Source: Hymenoscyphus infarciens (taxonomy: Eukaryota > Ascomycota > Leotiomycetes > Helotiales > Helotiaceae). Taken from it: a stretch of 64,000 bases of DNA. The stretch spans positions 1 to 64,000 of the forward strand of contig LLCB01000012.1 of the NCBI GenBank assembly GCA_001414345.1, in the 5' to 3' direction. Within the stretch, counting starts at the first letter, position 1; each line of letters begins with the position of its first letter. The notes under the pieces were generated by a model. That model saw only the letters and a program-made list of their open reading frames with translations, ran no database searches and was not told where the DNA came from. A program made the translations under genes and the position numbers. Shown one piece after another: positions 47,594 through 59,455 of this stretch.

Positions 47594-49538
47594 CTATGTT
47601 TCAATCTTAGCTGGTTTGATGCTCAACCACTGATCCCAATAAACCATGATCGCCCAGTTCTCCTCCCTCCAGGGTTTCTCTGGCGAGACAGATTGAAAGT
47701 CGAAGCGGCGGAAAAGCTAAATTCATTAGTTCTGGTCCCAATCACACCTTTCTCTCTCAAAAAAGTCCTTACCTCAAGGCATAATTTCTGCGTCATCATC
47801 TGGGCAATATTCTTCCCAAGACAAATACGAGGTCCATACCCCCAGCTCAAAATATACTTATCCATCTCCTTCGACCGCTCCTCGCTTCCCAACCATCGCT
47901 CCGGATTGAACTCAAAAGCATCTTCCCCAAACACCTCTTTATTGCGATGGATGACATAAGGATTAGCCCCAATTTCCGTTCCTCCAGGCACAAAAACACC
48001 ATTGATTTCGATTCCACCCCTAGAAACTAAACGAGGCATGATGAATGGAGTGGACGGGGTAAATCTCAAAGACTCCTTGATACAAGCAATGAAATAAGGG
48101 AGATGATTTGTTTGCTCATGAGTAGCGATTTCCGGGGAAAGTTTTCCTTGGGCGTCGAAAGTTTGGATTTCTTGACGTAGACGGGCGTGGATTTTGGGAT
48201 TTTGAATGACGTTGTTTATGAATGGTCCGATGAAGGCGGCGCTGGTATCTGCTGCGGCTACCATGAGGACGAGTGCTTCGACTTTGATTTCTTCTACCGT
48301 CATATAGGTTCCGTCACCGTTTTTGGCATTCATAACACTAGAAGTTATCAGCGAATATTCTGGAGAAAAAGTAGGGGTAATTACTTGTCCAAGAAATCAC
48401 CGTGAGCCAGAGCGTGACGGTTTGCGAGACGGTCTTTGAGCATAGTGTCTCGGAACTAAAAGGAGTAAGAAGGAAATCTTGATACTGAAATGAAAGTTTT
48501 CACCTGCATGACTTTTCCAATTCCAGTACCATCACCAGCCGTAGGCATCAGATAATTCCCAAGAATTGGACTGTCCAAGACAGGATTAACAAGGTGAGGG
48601 AGGGCAGCAACAAGGCCAGCCATTGGTGCCATGTCGTGGAAAGCTCGAATGAGACCTTCCACGTCGAATCCATTTTTGACAAAGCCTGGAGATCTTCCAA
48701 AGGCCATGTGAGAAACAGTGTCGTAGACGAACCACCTCCACAGTTTTCCAAACATCAGTACATGTTGTATCTAAAGGTCTTACTTGATGCATTGCCACTT
48801 ACTTAACCCATTGGGAAATATCCAGATTCTCACCAGTCTCCACATATTTCTTCTGAAATATGCCCACGAGTTGGGAGATGGAAGTATCTAAGTCACCTTC
48901 TAGCCTCTTCAAATTTGACATTTGAAACTAAATAGATATCAGCAAGAAACGTGACTTGAAAAGACCCGCCACTCACTGAAGCTGCGATACGCTTTCTTTT
49001 GTTCGCATGCTCTCGGTGGTCCTTTGCCTGGAATGGTGGTGTCACACGTCCGAGAATTCCAGCACTATAGAAATCTGTTTTATCGGCATATCTGTGATAC
49101 ACAACTGGAAGAAGCTTTGGATCATTGAAAACCAAGAGGTTGGGAGCCACTCGAACTACTGGACCTAGAATACGACCAATTTGGTCAGTATCACATGCTC
49201 CCGAGTGCCTATAACGGAAGGACAACCGAATCCCATATCGGTTTTTAGTTTTACTTACCATATTTATTGTGGTAGTAAATCCCCCGTGTATGACTATCCT
49301 TCCTAATACAAATGTAAAGTTTCCAAAAGTTGGATACAGATGCCCAAAAAGGACCAGGGAAATGGCGAAGCGGGTGGAAATATCTGCTGTACACACAACT
49401 GAAGATAAAATATATGGTCGATGCCAACAAAAGGGTCTTGAAAATAGAGAAAAACCCGATGTTTTCAAGATTCACAGATTTTGGTAATACGAACTGGGGA
49501 ACGACGAATTTGCTCTGGTGGGAGCGAAGATAATCCAT
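47594..49538 (-). CDS. Cytochrome P450 (pisatin-demethylase-like class)
   Basis: Seven exons (49,538-49,259; 49,164-48,977; 48,927-48,803; 48,735-48,504; 48,455-48,385; 48,337-47,773; 47,716-47,594) give 527 residues. A membrane anchor lies at about 30-50, followed by the P-G-P-F hinge. I-helix A-A-A-D-T-S (326-331), ESLR (387-390), F-N-P-E-R-W, and heme loop W-G-Y-G-P-R-I-C-L-G with Cys at about 471. Two deviations are visible: W replaces the first Phe of the heme motif, and A-A replaces A-G in the I-helix; both occur in active fungal P450s. The architecture W-F-V-Y-D-T-V-x-x-M-A-F-G-x-S is typical of the large fungal clan that includes pisatin demethylase. It is divergent from the exporter gene, sharing a promoter of about 330 bp. 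Confidence 0.9.
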
Positions 49539-49869
49539 GATGGGCTGGAGTGAGTTGAATTAACTTTTTTTTGTGTTTCGGCTACAATAGCTTTGGATTG
49601 AGAAACTTCTCGATCCAAAGATTCTAGGGATCCATTCAGAACTCTTGGAGCTCGGGATTGGGTGGTTGAGATACTTCTCGGTGACAGGTTCTTGTGCGCA
49701 TCTGGTGTCGGGTACTCGGTCGGCGACTTCCACACAACGCAAATTCCGAAAACTGCAGGGGCGATGCGAGAAGTGAGAACTCCCTATCGAATAATCGACA
49801 GATCTTAGACAAAGTCTCAGAACTCAGGTCTTTTACGCGTTCGAACTCACCTCTCAGCTCATAGACATC
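49539..49869. promoter_or_regulatory. Divergent promoter of the second P450 and the MFS exporter
   Basis: 331 bp between the two start codons. It contains a perfect AflR-type site, TCGGTCGGCGA (49,716-49,726), and a near site with six-base spacing (TCGAATAATCGA, about 49,788). Confidence 0.5.
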
Positions 49870-51702
49870 ATGATGCTCGCCTCGACAATGTCGCAACCCT
49901 CTCCCGAGCTCCAGCAGAATACCCCAACATTGCGGCACACGGAAGAGAAGCATGATGAACCAATGGTTGCTAATGGCGATGCTGTCGATACTGAGCCAAC
50001 TGAGAATACCAAGCAAACAAGAAGCTCGGGTTTCATTTTGGCCTTCGCTGCCCTCATGGTTTTGAGTTTCATGGCGGCCATCGATGCAAGCGCACTCTCG
50101 AACGTCCTCCCTATCATTTCACTGTCGCTCGACGTTTCTGCCATCGAGACCTTCTGGATGGGAACATCTTTCTTGCTTGCTAGCTCTGTGTTTCAATTAC
50201 TGTGTGGATCATTTTCCGAAATCTTTGGTCGCAAAAATATGGTGTATACCACACTCTTCTTCTTTTTCACGGGATCGTTGGTTGCATCTCTAGCCAAAAG
50301 AGGCAATGGTGCAGCGATGATGCTTGCTGGAAGGTCAATACAGGGACTTGGTGGTGGTGGGATTCTTGTTTTAACAGAAGTGATTGCTGCTGATATGGTG
50401 CCGCTTCGTGAGAGAGGCAAATGGCTTGGATACATTGCGATGATGTGGTCCTTCGGCAGCATCGCTGGCCCGTTAGTCGGTGAGTGGATTTGGTGTCCTT
50501 TGCTATACACAAGCTGACATGCGTGACCTCCTCTAGGTAGTGCATTTGCTGAAAAAGTGGCGTGGAGATGGATCTTCTGGATCAACTTTCCTTTCATCGC
50601 CATCGGGGGAGTTCTCATCGCCATATTCCTGCGCCTCAAATTTCTCCCAGAGTCTACTTGGCACAAACTTCTGCAAGTGGACTGGATCGGTTCTATTCTC
50701 TTCACCGCTGCTGCAACTGGATTTCTGGTCCCGCTGAGTTGGGGTGGTATTTCCTACCCGTGGTCAAGCTGGCACACACTTGCCCCGCTTCTCGTCAGCT
50801 TGGGCGGAATTGTGATCTTCGTCTTATGGGAATACAAGTACGCCGGGAACCCGATCATGCCACTACGAATCTTCCAAAACAGGACATGCAGTGCTCTTTT
50901 TGTTTGTTCCTTTATACATGGCTTGATACTTTGGTGCCAATTATACTATCAGCCGTTGTACTTCCAGGGAATCAAGGGATACTCGGCACTTCTATCATCG
51001 GTAGCGATGCTCTCTTCGCGACTCACAATGGCCCCGTGTGGGATGGCCACGGCCATGATTATTGCAAAGGTTGGCGATTATAAATGGGCAATCTGGATTG
51101 GCTGGACTCTGGCGACTCTGGGTGACGGAATGTGAGTTTATATCGACTTCTTATTTGGTGGCCTGCTCTCTGACACTCTTTACAGAATGATTCTTCTCGA
51201 CCTTGACACCCCGATAGTGGCATGGGTTTTTATCAACCTCGTGACTGGTGTTGGGGTAGGTATTCTATTTACAGCCATGCTGTTCGGTGTCATGAGTGCG
51301 GCGGAAGAAAAAGATGTTGCGTTTGCGGTGAGTATCTTCGCTTTTGCCCGGGCGTTTGGTCAGACAGCCGGCGTAGCAATTGGAGGAGTCATATTCCAAA
51401 ACGAACTAAGTAAGAAGATTGCGTCCTATCACAATATTTCCTCGAGTGCAGCACAAGTAGCCTCCGACTCGAGTGCTTTTGCCGAGAGGTTGGGGAGGAT
51501 GGCTGATGGGGTGGAAAAGACCAACTACATGCAGAGCTACGCAGATGCTCTGAGGGTTGTTTGGGCGACAATGTGTGCTCTTGCTGGTGTTGCTTTACTT
51601 CTCAGTCTTCTAGTGAGGCATCATAGTATGGATAGGAAACACGAGACGAGGCAAGAGTTTTTAGAAGGCAAGAAGAAAGAAGAAACCAACGTCAGCGCGT
51701 AG
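49870..51702 (+). CDS. MFS exporter, DHA2-type with about 14 membrane helices
   Basis: Exons 49,870-50,479, 50,537-51,131 and 51,186-51,702 give 573 residues. A hydrophilic N-terminus of about 50 residues precedes helix 1 (F-I-L-A-F-A-A-L-M-V-L). Drug:H+ antiporter landmarks: A-A-I-D-A-S-A-L-S-N-V-L-P in helix 1, G-R-K-N loop, G-R-S-I-Q-G-L-G-G-G-G in helix 4, and G-S-I-A-G-P-L-V-G-S in helix 5 (motif C), split by the first intron. The C-terminus is charged. Likely plasma-membrane efflux of the cluster product and self-protection. The start could also be Met7 (M-S-Q-P). Confidence 0.9.
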
Positions 51703-51873
51703 CAAGAGGGATTTTCGGCTCAAGGCCTCAGGCACCAATAATATTCATTTTCTGCCTATCTCCTGTGGAATCCATTGAAATCGTGAATCTTTTCAGAAGC
51801 TGTCAATCCTGCTCAAAGAACTTTTGAGCTCAAAAGGCGATTTAAAATATTAAGATATCATCATCAAAGTCAC

Positions 51874-53472
51874 GTGGTGTCACGTTTATATCACGTGTAT
51901 CGTACCAAGATGTCCACTCCACCTTCCGCTAACACTCCTCGTCTCTGTCGAACCTGCCGTAACTTGAATCTCAGAATTGACTCTTTCATAAGCACCGGAC
52001 GGCGTTATCCAACACCACTCCAGTACAAATCGACTCTCGACTATGTCAATCAATCGACCAAGGCAAAGCATTATGCTGTCGGCGAGCACATCGAGGATGA
52101 CGGAGACTACACCGATGAAGAGCTTGGTGCGAGATTGGAAGCTCCGGCTTTCGTACCAGAATTCGATGAAGATGATGGTTTGCTACGTAATGTCCCTCCA
52201 GCGAAAAGCAAAACTCTTGGAGGGCTAGGTCAATTGCGTATGAGGGCATCCAATTGTCGATTATGCGCGGAAATCGTTGAGCAAGTACGGATACACGATC
52301 AAGAACTGTCTGGCGACTTAGAGAAAAATGTCTGCGATGATGAGGATTTATGTAAAATCCAGCTCCATTATGACGGCCAAGGAGGAGGTTTTCTCTTACG
52401 AGAACTGATGGAATGCGATGAAAGTCTTCCTTATGGACGTTATGACTGCAAGATCCAAGTCGGTGATTCAGTGGGGTTCAATATATATCTTCTTCCCGCT
52501 TCTCCAGAATTATCATGGCTGGATGGGAGAACGTATGAGCCCCAGATCGACTTTTCATTGATCAAAAACTGGACTGAATCATGTGTGAAAACACATCAGA
52601 GGTGCGGTCTTCAGTCGTGGCATTCTCACATCAAAGACATATCTCTTCTCAGATTTATTGATGTCGAAGATATGTGTCTAGTTGATGCTCCGAAAGAAAG
52701 TCAATTTGTCGCACTAAGCTATGTCTGGGGAACAGTCCCAATATTCAAGGCCACTCTTCAGAACAAGACACAGCTCTACTCGAAAAGGGGACTTTCTCAT
52801 TTCATGGATGAAATTCCCACAACTATTCAAGATGCAATCCAGGTAGTCCGGGAAATTGGAATGAGATACTTGTGGACCGATGCTATTTGCATTATCCAAG
52901 ACGACTGGGAAGAAAAGAAACAACTCATTGGAAGCATGGATACAGTTTACGCCGAAGCAACTTTGACCCTCGTCGCCGCTGAAGGAAAAAATGCAAACTC
53001 GGGTTTGTCAGGTGTAAGGCCTGGATTGAGGAAGACTCCTCGAGTTTTCAAGTACAGTTCAGATGTGAACTTCCAGGTAGCTTCGACTCATTTGCCAGAT
53101 ATGTTGTTAGAATGTCCGTGGTCCCGAAGGGGCTGGACATATCAAGAAGGTCTTCTTAGTGCTCGACTTATTGTTTTCACAAATGATACTGTTCATTTCG
53201 CTTGCAATAGCACTTGTTGGTCCGAAGACTTGAGAAATATGAGTGAAACGACTCCTCCGCCATGGAAGTTCGCAACTGGTAGTCAATACGACTTCTGGTC
53301 TACTCTCACGGAACTTGGAGACGAGTTGACGGAAGAACCAGATTTTGATTCTTTGACAGATCTCTGGCAGACTGTCGTTAATATAATATTTATAAAGATA
53401 ATGTATTATAATACATTATCTGTTTTAAAAATTATAAAGCGTTGTTGTTTACTAGAATTAGAATTAAAATAA
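51874..53472 (+). pseudogene. HET-domain protein gene, 3' end replaced by an AT-rich insert
   Basis: One open frame of 532 codons. The N-terminal part carries a Cys-containing zone (C-R-T-C-R-N, about 25-30; C-R-L-C-A-E, about 128-133). HET domain at about 275-420: V-A-L-S-Y-V-W-G, P-T-T-I-Q-D-A-I, Y-L-W-T-D-A-I-C-I-I-Q-D-D, Y-A-E-A-T-L-T-L-V-A-A, and P-W-S-R-R-G-W-T-Y-Q-E-G-L-L-S. After D-L-W-Q-T-V-V-N (about 53,380) the coding quality stops, and the last 29 or so codons are AT-rich insert sequence. Complete relatives usually continue for 100 or more residues. The likely start is Met13 (M-S-T-P-P) rather than Met1. HET genes trigger incompatibility-linked cell death; this copy is probably inactive. 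Confidence 0.75.
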
Positions 53473-53560
53473 GTTATATATAGACTTTATAATAAATACA
53501 AGTCTAACTTAGTATATATAGCTTTATTAACCGCAGTGTTATGTTAGCGATCGTAGTGAG
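53378..53560. repeat. AT-rich insert disrupting the HET gene, with a 24-bp perfect palindrome
   Basis: From about 53,378 to 53,530 the composition is strongly AT. The palindrome at 53,397-53,420 (half GATAATGTATTA) lies right at the junction. From 53,537 a sequence beginning TGTTATGTTAGC looks LTR-like, but no partner is present in the window. Confidence 0.5.
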
Positions 53561-53923
53561 TCATAAGGTTATGGTAGGTTGCAGAGTAGTCCTTGTATAT
53601 AAGTTCTGCTAAGTCGTGGCCCAAATAATCGATCCCGATTTATTTCCCTCTAAATAAGAAAAGAGCGGGGTTAGTGTCACGTGAGTGGCGGGTAATTTCC
53701 AATACTAGTAGTTTACTGACTTACTGGTTGCTTATCCAACGAAAAAGAGCTTACTTAGAAGTGTTAGACAATCCGAAATCCACGATGGAAATATTCGTGA
53801 GATGTTTAGCAAACAACTATTTATGCAGAAGGATTTTAGTAACTGCCTTAATTCCAAAGTAAATCTGTCCCCCTGTATTCATTGCAAGCTAGTATATCTC
53901 TAAAAAGCCGTTACTACCCCAAC
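53473..53923. other. Intergenic remnant DNA; no gene seen
   Basis: The AT-rich insert passes into mixed sequence. An ORF at 53,674-53,862 is unsupported. Confidence 0.4.
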
Positions 53924-55086
53924 TCAATCCAAGAGTACGTTTGTCACACCAGGCTCAATCCGTTCTAACTTCGCCGCCAACTCACTCCAGACCTTCTTCT
54001 GGGTTTCTTGACCATCTTCATTTGTAACCATGTAATAGAGGTCATTGCTATTTCATGTTAATGTTCTGACAACCGAAATAGAAAGAAAAACTTACTTTTG
54101 GACATCCCCGAAGCTGATATACACACCATGCGACTCTCTCCCCTCAGAAACTGCCGAGACAAGAGTACGACTTCCTTCCTCAATCGTCCAAGCCAAACAA
54201 GCTCTCATGGTGGCCATGATTACTTTGGTACTTCCTCGTGCATAACGAGTCAAGCCTGTATGCCCAAGACCGGGATTCAAATAATTCAGGATAACGAATG
54301 GTTCGGAATTGGCGGTTTGTTGAGCAATTTCACGTGCTGCGAAAACTTGAAGGAGTTTTGAAACTTGATATCTGATATTATGTTAGTTCCAGTCATGGGT
54401 CTTGTTTTGGGATGAGAGTTTGAATACCGATCGTTCATTACGGCTGTGTCTTTGTTGTTGAGAGTTGCGAATATGTTCTCTGTTTTGCGTTCGGGGAAGT
54501 TGGTATAGGCATGGACACCTGAGCTGACTGGAGAAGGGGAAGTTAGCCTTTGGATAGAAAGTAGAAAGAAAGGTATTATACCGATAGAGATTACAGGAGT
54601 GTTCTTGTATTTTTCGGCCGATTTTCGCAGGATTGGCAGCAACAGAAGTGTCAAGTAGAACGTACTAACAACATTGACAGTTATGGTACTTTCATTGTCT
54701 TCAAATAGTTCGTAGTCTTCTGTGGCAATACCAGCATTCATAATGGCATGGTCAATTCGACCAAATCGTTGGGATAGATTGGTGGCAAAGCTTTTGACGG
54801 AAGCGTACTTAGAGAGGTCTAGCTCAAGTGCCTCAATCGTACCAGGGCGGTCGAGGGCGCTCTCAATTTCCAATTTTGCAGCTTCACCCTTGTCAACCGA
54901 GCGAACGGCGATGATAACCTTCTCGGCCCCTAGGCGAATAAAGTGAGCAGTCGCTTCCTTTCCATAACCAATATTGGCACCCGTTACTAAAACAGTCTTG
55001 CCGGTAAAATCATGCGTTGGAAAGAGTGGACGTTTGAACAGCTGTGTATATACCTCTGCTAGAAGCGCAGTGCTAAGGAGGCCCAT
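53924..55086 (-). CDS. Short-chain dehydrogenase/reductase 2 (extended, retinol-dehydrogenase-like)
   Basis: Exons 55,086-54,582, 54,527-54,428, 54,371-54,096 and 54,047-53,924 give 334 residues. Motifs: T-G-A-N-I-G-Y-G (about 35-42; Y replaces the usual I), D-L-S-K-Y after the second strand, M-N-A-G-I-A, V-S-S-G, and the catalytic Y203-Q-V-S-K207. The N-terminal L-L-S-T-A-L-L-A-E-V stretch is like the membrane-near start of WWOX/retinol dehydrogenase relatives. These act on hydrophobic alcohols and ketones, fitting a tailoring step. All key residues are intact, unlike SDR 1. Confidence 0.88.
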
Positions 55087-57648
55087 CTTTGGCTAGATTG
55101 GGACTTGAAGCTCTGTGATATTTCAGAAAAGATATAGAACTTGGGCTTGGTTGATTCGCTAAGGCCACGCAAGACTGACTCGTTTGAATAAAATCCCTTT
55201 TTCATCATGGTTGGTAGTATAAGCGAGACAAAACCACGGGCACTGGAAAACAAACGGGAAACCAAGCAAACACCGTTGGCCGGGTTTCTGTAGACAAGAT
55301 GATCATCACAAGTGGTTATTCTCGGTGATTGAGGTGGCGAGGGGTTTTGGTAGTCTAAAAAGAATGGAAACAGAATACATCCCCGGTCTGGGCCCTTCGA
55401 GTCCCCGAGGAATCCTTAAACCCTGAAATGACGGCTGAGTGGCGAGGCGGCTCGGTACTGAAGTTGAATGATACAAGCATCTGTTTCCGACCATGTGTGT
55501 TATGTATGGATATCTTTAAACTCAACGGACTGCGATTCGTGGGGTAAAGATAAGACCCCGCGAAGGATGCTTGATTCAATTGGCTAAATCGTGGATGTAA
55601 CTTGGCAAGGCAGGGGGGCGTTCTGGTGAACAATACGGAGTAAAAGCGGCGGTAAATTGGTACCTTGTTCTATTTCCAACCCTACAGCACAATCCAAAGT
55701 AATAATCCAGATAGTTGAGAGACCTGGGTTAATATTGTGAACTCTCCTTGATTTGCCCTAGGGAATTGGAACAACGGGAAATACGAACCTTATGTTTTGG
55801 AGTACTGAACAGTTATATGCATTTGGCTATCACCGAAGGTCACGCCAATGATGTTTAATGGATAGTTCTGGAGCAAAACAAACCAGCAGGTGTTAACTCA
55901 TCTTGACTTTAATAGGTCTAGGGTTAGGGAACTATTGATTTCATAAGGATGGGCCGCGTTTTGAGGTATCACCAGTAGGAATTTTGCAGGATGACTGCAT
56001 CAACATTGCCGTGCTCTGCACGAGTTTGATGTTACGTATAGGTAATGCGCTTGGGGTATCGGTATATTATACCTTCTGTTATCGAGTAGGATTGCTTCTG
56101 TTGAGATTCGGATGCAGTCATACTGAGCCCGCAGAGGTTGTACAGGACGCCCGATTGTGTTCGGCGTGGAGGTGGGCAGGTGGGATAAGGCCACGCCGTA
56201 GCCTTATTGTGAGGTAGAAAAACGGCACCTAATCGAAAGCTTCCATTATGGAAGTACACTTTAGTTTTCGAAGGGCTGATTTGACTTAGCATTAAGCTGA
56301 GCAAATTGATTATGTATCTTTCCCAAACGGCTTCGAGGCAAAACTTCGGGAATTGAGGACAAACCTAGACAACCTCACTTAAGCTTAATTGCAAAACAAC
56401 CATAACAACTCAATGAGCAAAAGAGGCAAGAATTCTGCTCGTTTTGTTGCCTGTTCTGCGTCTGATTTGCAGAGTCTCAGTACTCCACTGATAAGTTGGG
56501 CTCCGTTTGGAGTAACCAGTGCCCCAGTTTCCTCACGATATATGATATACGACAGATCTAAACGACCCATTACGCCCGTATACCCACTTTCAACTCTCTC
56601 TTTTGAAGACATCCATAAGTGGCGGTCAGGGAAAACAAAAGGGAGAAGTGAATAGAGGGACTGTGCGAATGGGGTGGGGGAATTCAAGATTCCTGGGACT
56701 TCAAAGACGCAACCTTTGAGGGGCACCAAGCGGAGAAACCGATTGCAAAGAAGCATGGGGGGTATGTTGCCACGTTGTCGACATTAGCGTGGAGATTATC
56801 CTTCAACTGGGAGGCAAGTGGTTTAAGTCTTCTGATTCGTCTTCATCCTGCCATTACGAACCGTGTTTCAATTCTTCCACAGGTGCACGCCTCGAACCAT
56901 CCAGCAAGGTGATGAAATGATGATACTCATACGGATTGTGTAACCGTTGCACAGCAGCTGAACCATTACAAGAGAGCTCATTTTCTTTCCCTCGCAAACC
57001 GGTTGGAGTTCATGATCACTGAATGTTGTACAACGGGCATATTTTTTTTTTAGCGGCGGATATGGTGACATGGTCACATTGGTGGTATCACCTTCTTCTG
57101 GCGGCCGTTGGCCTTCGAGCAGGCCCAAATTTCTATTCACTTTCGCTTACTATCTCCATAGCTTTTCGCAATCGCCCACGACGATGGGAATCCTACGAAA
57201 GAAATACTGGAATATAAGTCAAGAATCACTACAGCTCGCTTTATTTCTAAGATCGTTGATATCAAGTTGGTCACTTGTTGCTTACGGTACCCATGGCGGG
57301 ACGACTGCTGACCAATGACCGATGCACAACGGTGCATACTCAGGGGCATCCATGTTTCTGCGTTTTTCAAGAGCACTGGCTGGAGAAGTTCCTTTCCAAC
57401 TTGACCTGCAGCGATCCCTACCTCGTTTCTTTCGAGGAAGGAAGGTCCTTAAGTCCCTCGATGCCTCCTTATGCCGGTTATACTTTTTTCAGGGTTTGCA
57501 ATCCTACTACTTCATATAAGTTCTCGAGGATCCATCCCCGGACTTTTGCTGTTGGGTTTCGTGTTGCCTCAATGAGCTTGTTCACTCGCTTAATTGAACT
57601 TAAGTTTATTTATCCGCACCTTAGAGACAACCAAGACTGCTCGGCAAG
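55087..57648. other. Gene-free gap of 2.6 kb
   Basis: Several ORFs of 60-144 codons occur on both strands but none has a domain, a codon bias or splice-supported extension. It may hold the promoter of the regulator gene. Nothing repetitive is seen. Confidence 0.45.
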
Positions 57649-58964
57649 ATGTCTGATGCCAACACCAACACCACCTCATCTCTCGAGCACATTACTGCCG
57701 GTTCAATAACTGACGGAAAAGCGGCGAAACTGAGAGCTTCATGTGACGCATGCAATGAATCAAAAGTTCGATGCAGCCAGGCCAAGCCAACATGGTAAAC
57801 AACTTTTTCCATATTTTGTTGTCTTTTCGAGCTGACAATTCGGAATCAAGTGCGAGGTGTGAAAAGCAGGGAGCATTTTGTGTCTATGGTCTTTCTCGGC
57901 GTAGTCACAAGACTGCACCAAGGATAGGGGCCTCGAATGTAACAGCCTCCCCGATTGGGATATCCAATTCTTCTCGTTCTAGAAACACAACGTCCACATC
58001 CAATTCTTCGTCCACGTCCACGTCCACGTCAGCATCAAACTCCCATTCCTCCGTATTAGTATCGACATCTACAGCGACTTCAATATCAGAGAATAGAGGA
58101 CAAACGGAGTGTGGAGAGATCGATTTTGATATGAATCATGGGGTGGGAGACAACACCATGTTATCCTCCATAGATGTCCTGCAAGACTTCAACTCTTACT
58201 TGCAACAACCGAATGCATATAGCAACGACAAATCAACACCCGATTACGACTTTATGGATTTTGGTAGCATGGGTAGCTTCGAGGCACCTTTCGATGTAGC
58301 TATGAGCGCGAGTGCAATGTCTCCAGAATTCCTCAATCATCCACGTTCTTTATCAGCCCCACTTCTTGACAAGTCCGGCCCGCAATCGCTATCCAATCGC
58401 GCGTGTGGATGTACTTCTGAAGTCACAAATGAACTTCTGTCGATACCGCTATCATTTCAAGACGACAATGCCTCATTTGATGTCCAACTCTCGCAACTGA
58501 AAAGAGCCATCAAGCTTTCAGAAGACTCTATTCGATGCGAGTGCACCTCTTGGGACGAAATGACTACAATGACGATCTCCATACTCGTCGGTCGGATCGT
58601 CCAAGGATTCGAGACGACACTTTTGAAAGCCTTGCCGTTGTCAGAAAATGCTGCTGAAAACAATCCCGGTGATCGTGCGCCTAATCTTGCATCTCCCAAA
58701 TTCTCATGGGGTGTGTTACAAATTGAGTCGGACGATGAAGATAATCTGAAGCAGCATTTATGGTTGCTGCATTTCCGAAAACTGGAGGCATTATTGAGAC
58801 AGTTCTCAGCCTCGATACGACTGATGAGAAATATGCAAGGTGCAGGAAATTCTGCTCACGTCATGGCTTGCGAATGTATTCATATGTGGCTTGAGCAAAA
58901 GGCACAGACTGTCAGAGATAGGTTCTTAGCACAAGAAGTCGCTGCATCAAGTGCCCGAGTCTGA
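57649..58964 (+). CDS. AflR-type Zn2Cys6 transcription factor
   Basis: Exons 57,649-57,794 and 57,851-58,964 (56-bp intron) give 419 residues. The binuclear zinc cluster is complete: cysteines 32, 35, 42, 49, 52, 59 (C-x2-C-x6-C-x6-C-x2-C-x6-C), with the intron splitting the fourth cysteine codon. S-R-R-S-H-K follows, then a long Ser/Thr linker (about 78-120) encoded partly by a short CCACGT repeat. The C-terminal region (L-R-Q-F-S-A-S-I-R, then a helix with M-W-L-E-Q-K) matches the AflR-family end. AflR-type regulators activate the cluster they sit in, usually at TCG-N5-CGA sites; one such site lies in the P450/MFS promoter. Likely the pathway-specific activator. Confidence 0.9.
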
Positions 58965-59455
58965 GTATTCTTTCCACAGGGAAGGGGTTTGAGAGGGGGT
59001 GGCGGGGTTTCATTTGGCACTTGGCAACAGTGATTTGGGGTGGACTATTACAAAATGCAACATTCAAGCATTGGCGTTTTCAGTCTAGCAATCGGCAAGA
59101 GAGGACGGGCGAGAAAACCGATCTAGAGAGATGATTCTTCTGATTTCATTTCTGATCTTACTATCACTTTCTTAAAAAAATCACGAGCGAAGGGGGTTTT
59201 GTTCCGTTTTACAAACCATTGGCATTCATTTTTCCGTCAGACCGTTCAAGCTCGCTTTTATTTGGATAATTTCAAGTGGAGCAGCATGATAAACCTTAGC
59301 TGTTATCATTGGATTCAATCATATTGACTCGCGGCGACGAGTCAATCACATCAAGGAGTGCATGTATATGGTCAAAGTCGCTGTGTTTTCGTTCCATATA
59401 TAATAAAAACTACCCGTGTGGCAAGAGTATGATCTGTGCAAGCGCACTACATAAT
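58965..59455. other. Intergenic DNA between convergent genes; no gene seen
   Basis: It holds the 3' flanks of the regulator and the cupin gene. No ORF of note. Confidence 0.45.

Noticed and set aside
50562..51083. 173-codon ORF on the plus strand
   Set aside because: Out-of-frame shadow of the second MFS exon.
53397..53420. Palindrome as a transcription terminator or operator
   Set aside because: In a fungal genome a 24-bp AT palindrome at an insertion junction is better explained as a rearrangement scar; no terminator logic applies.
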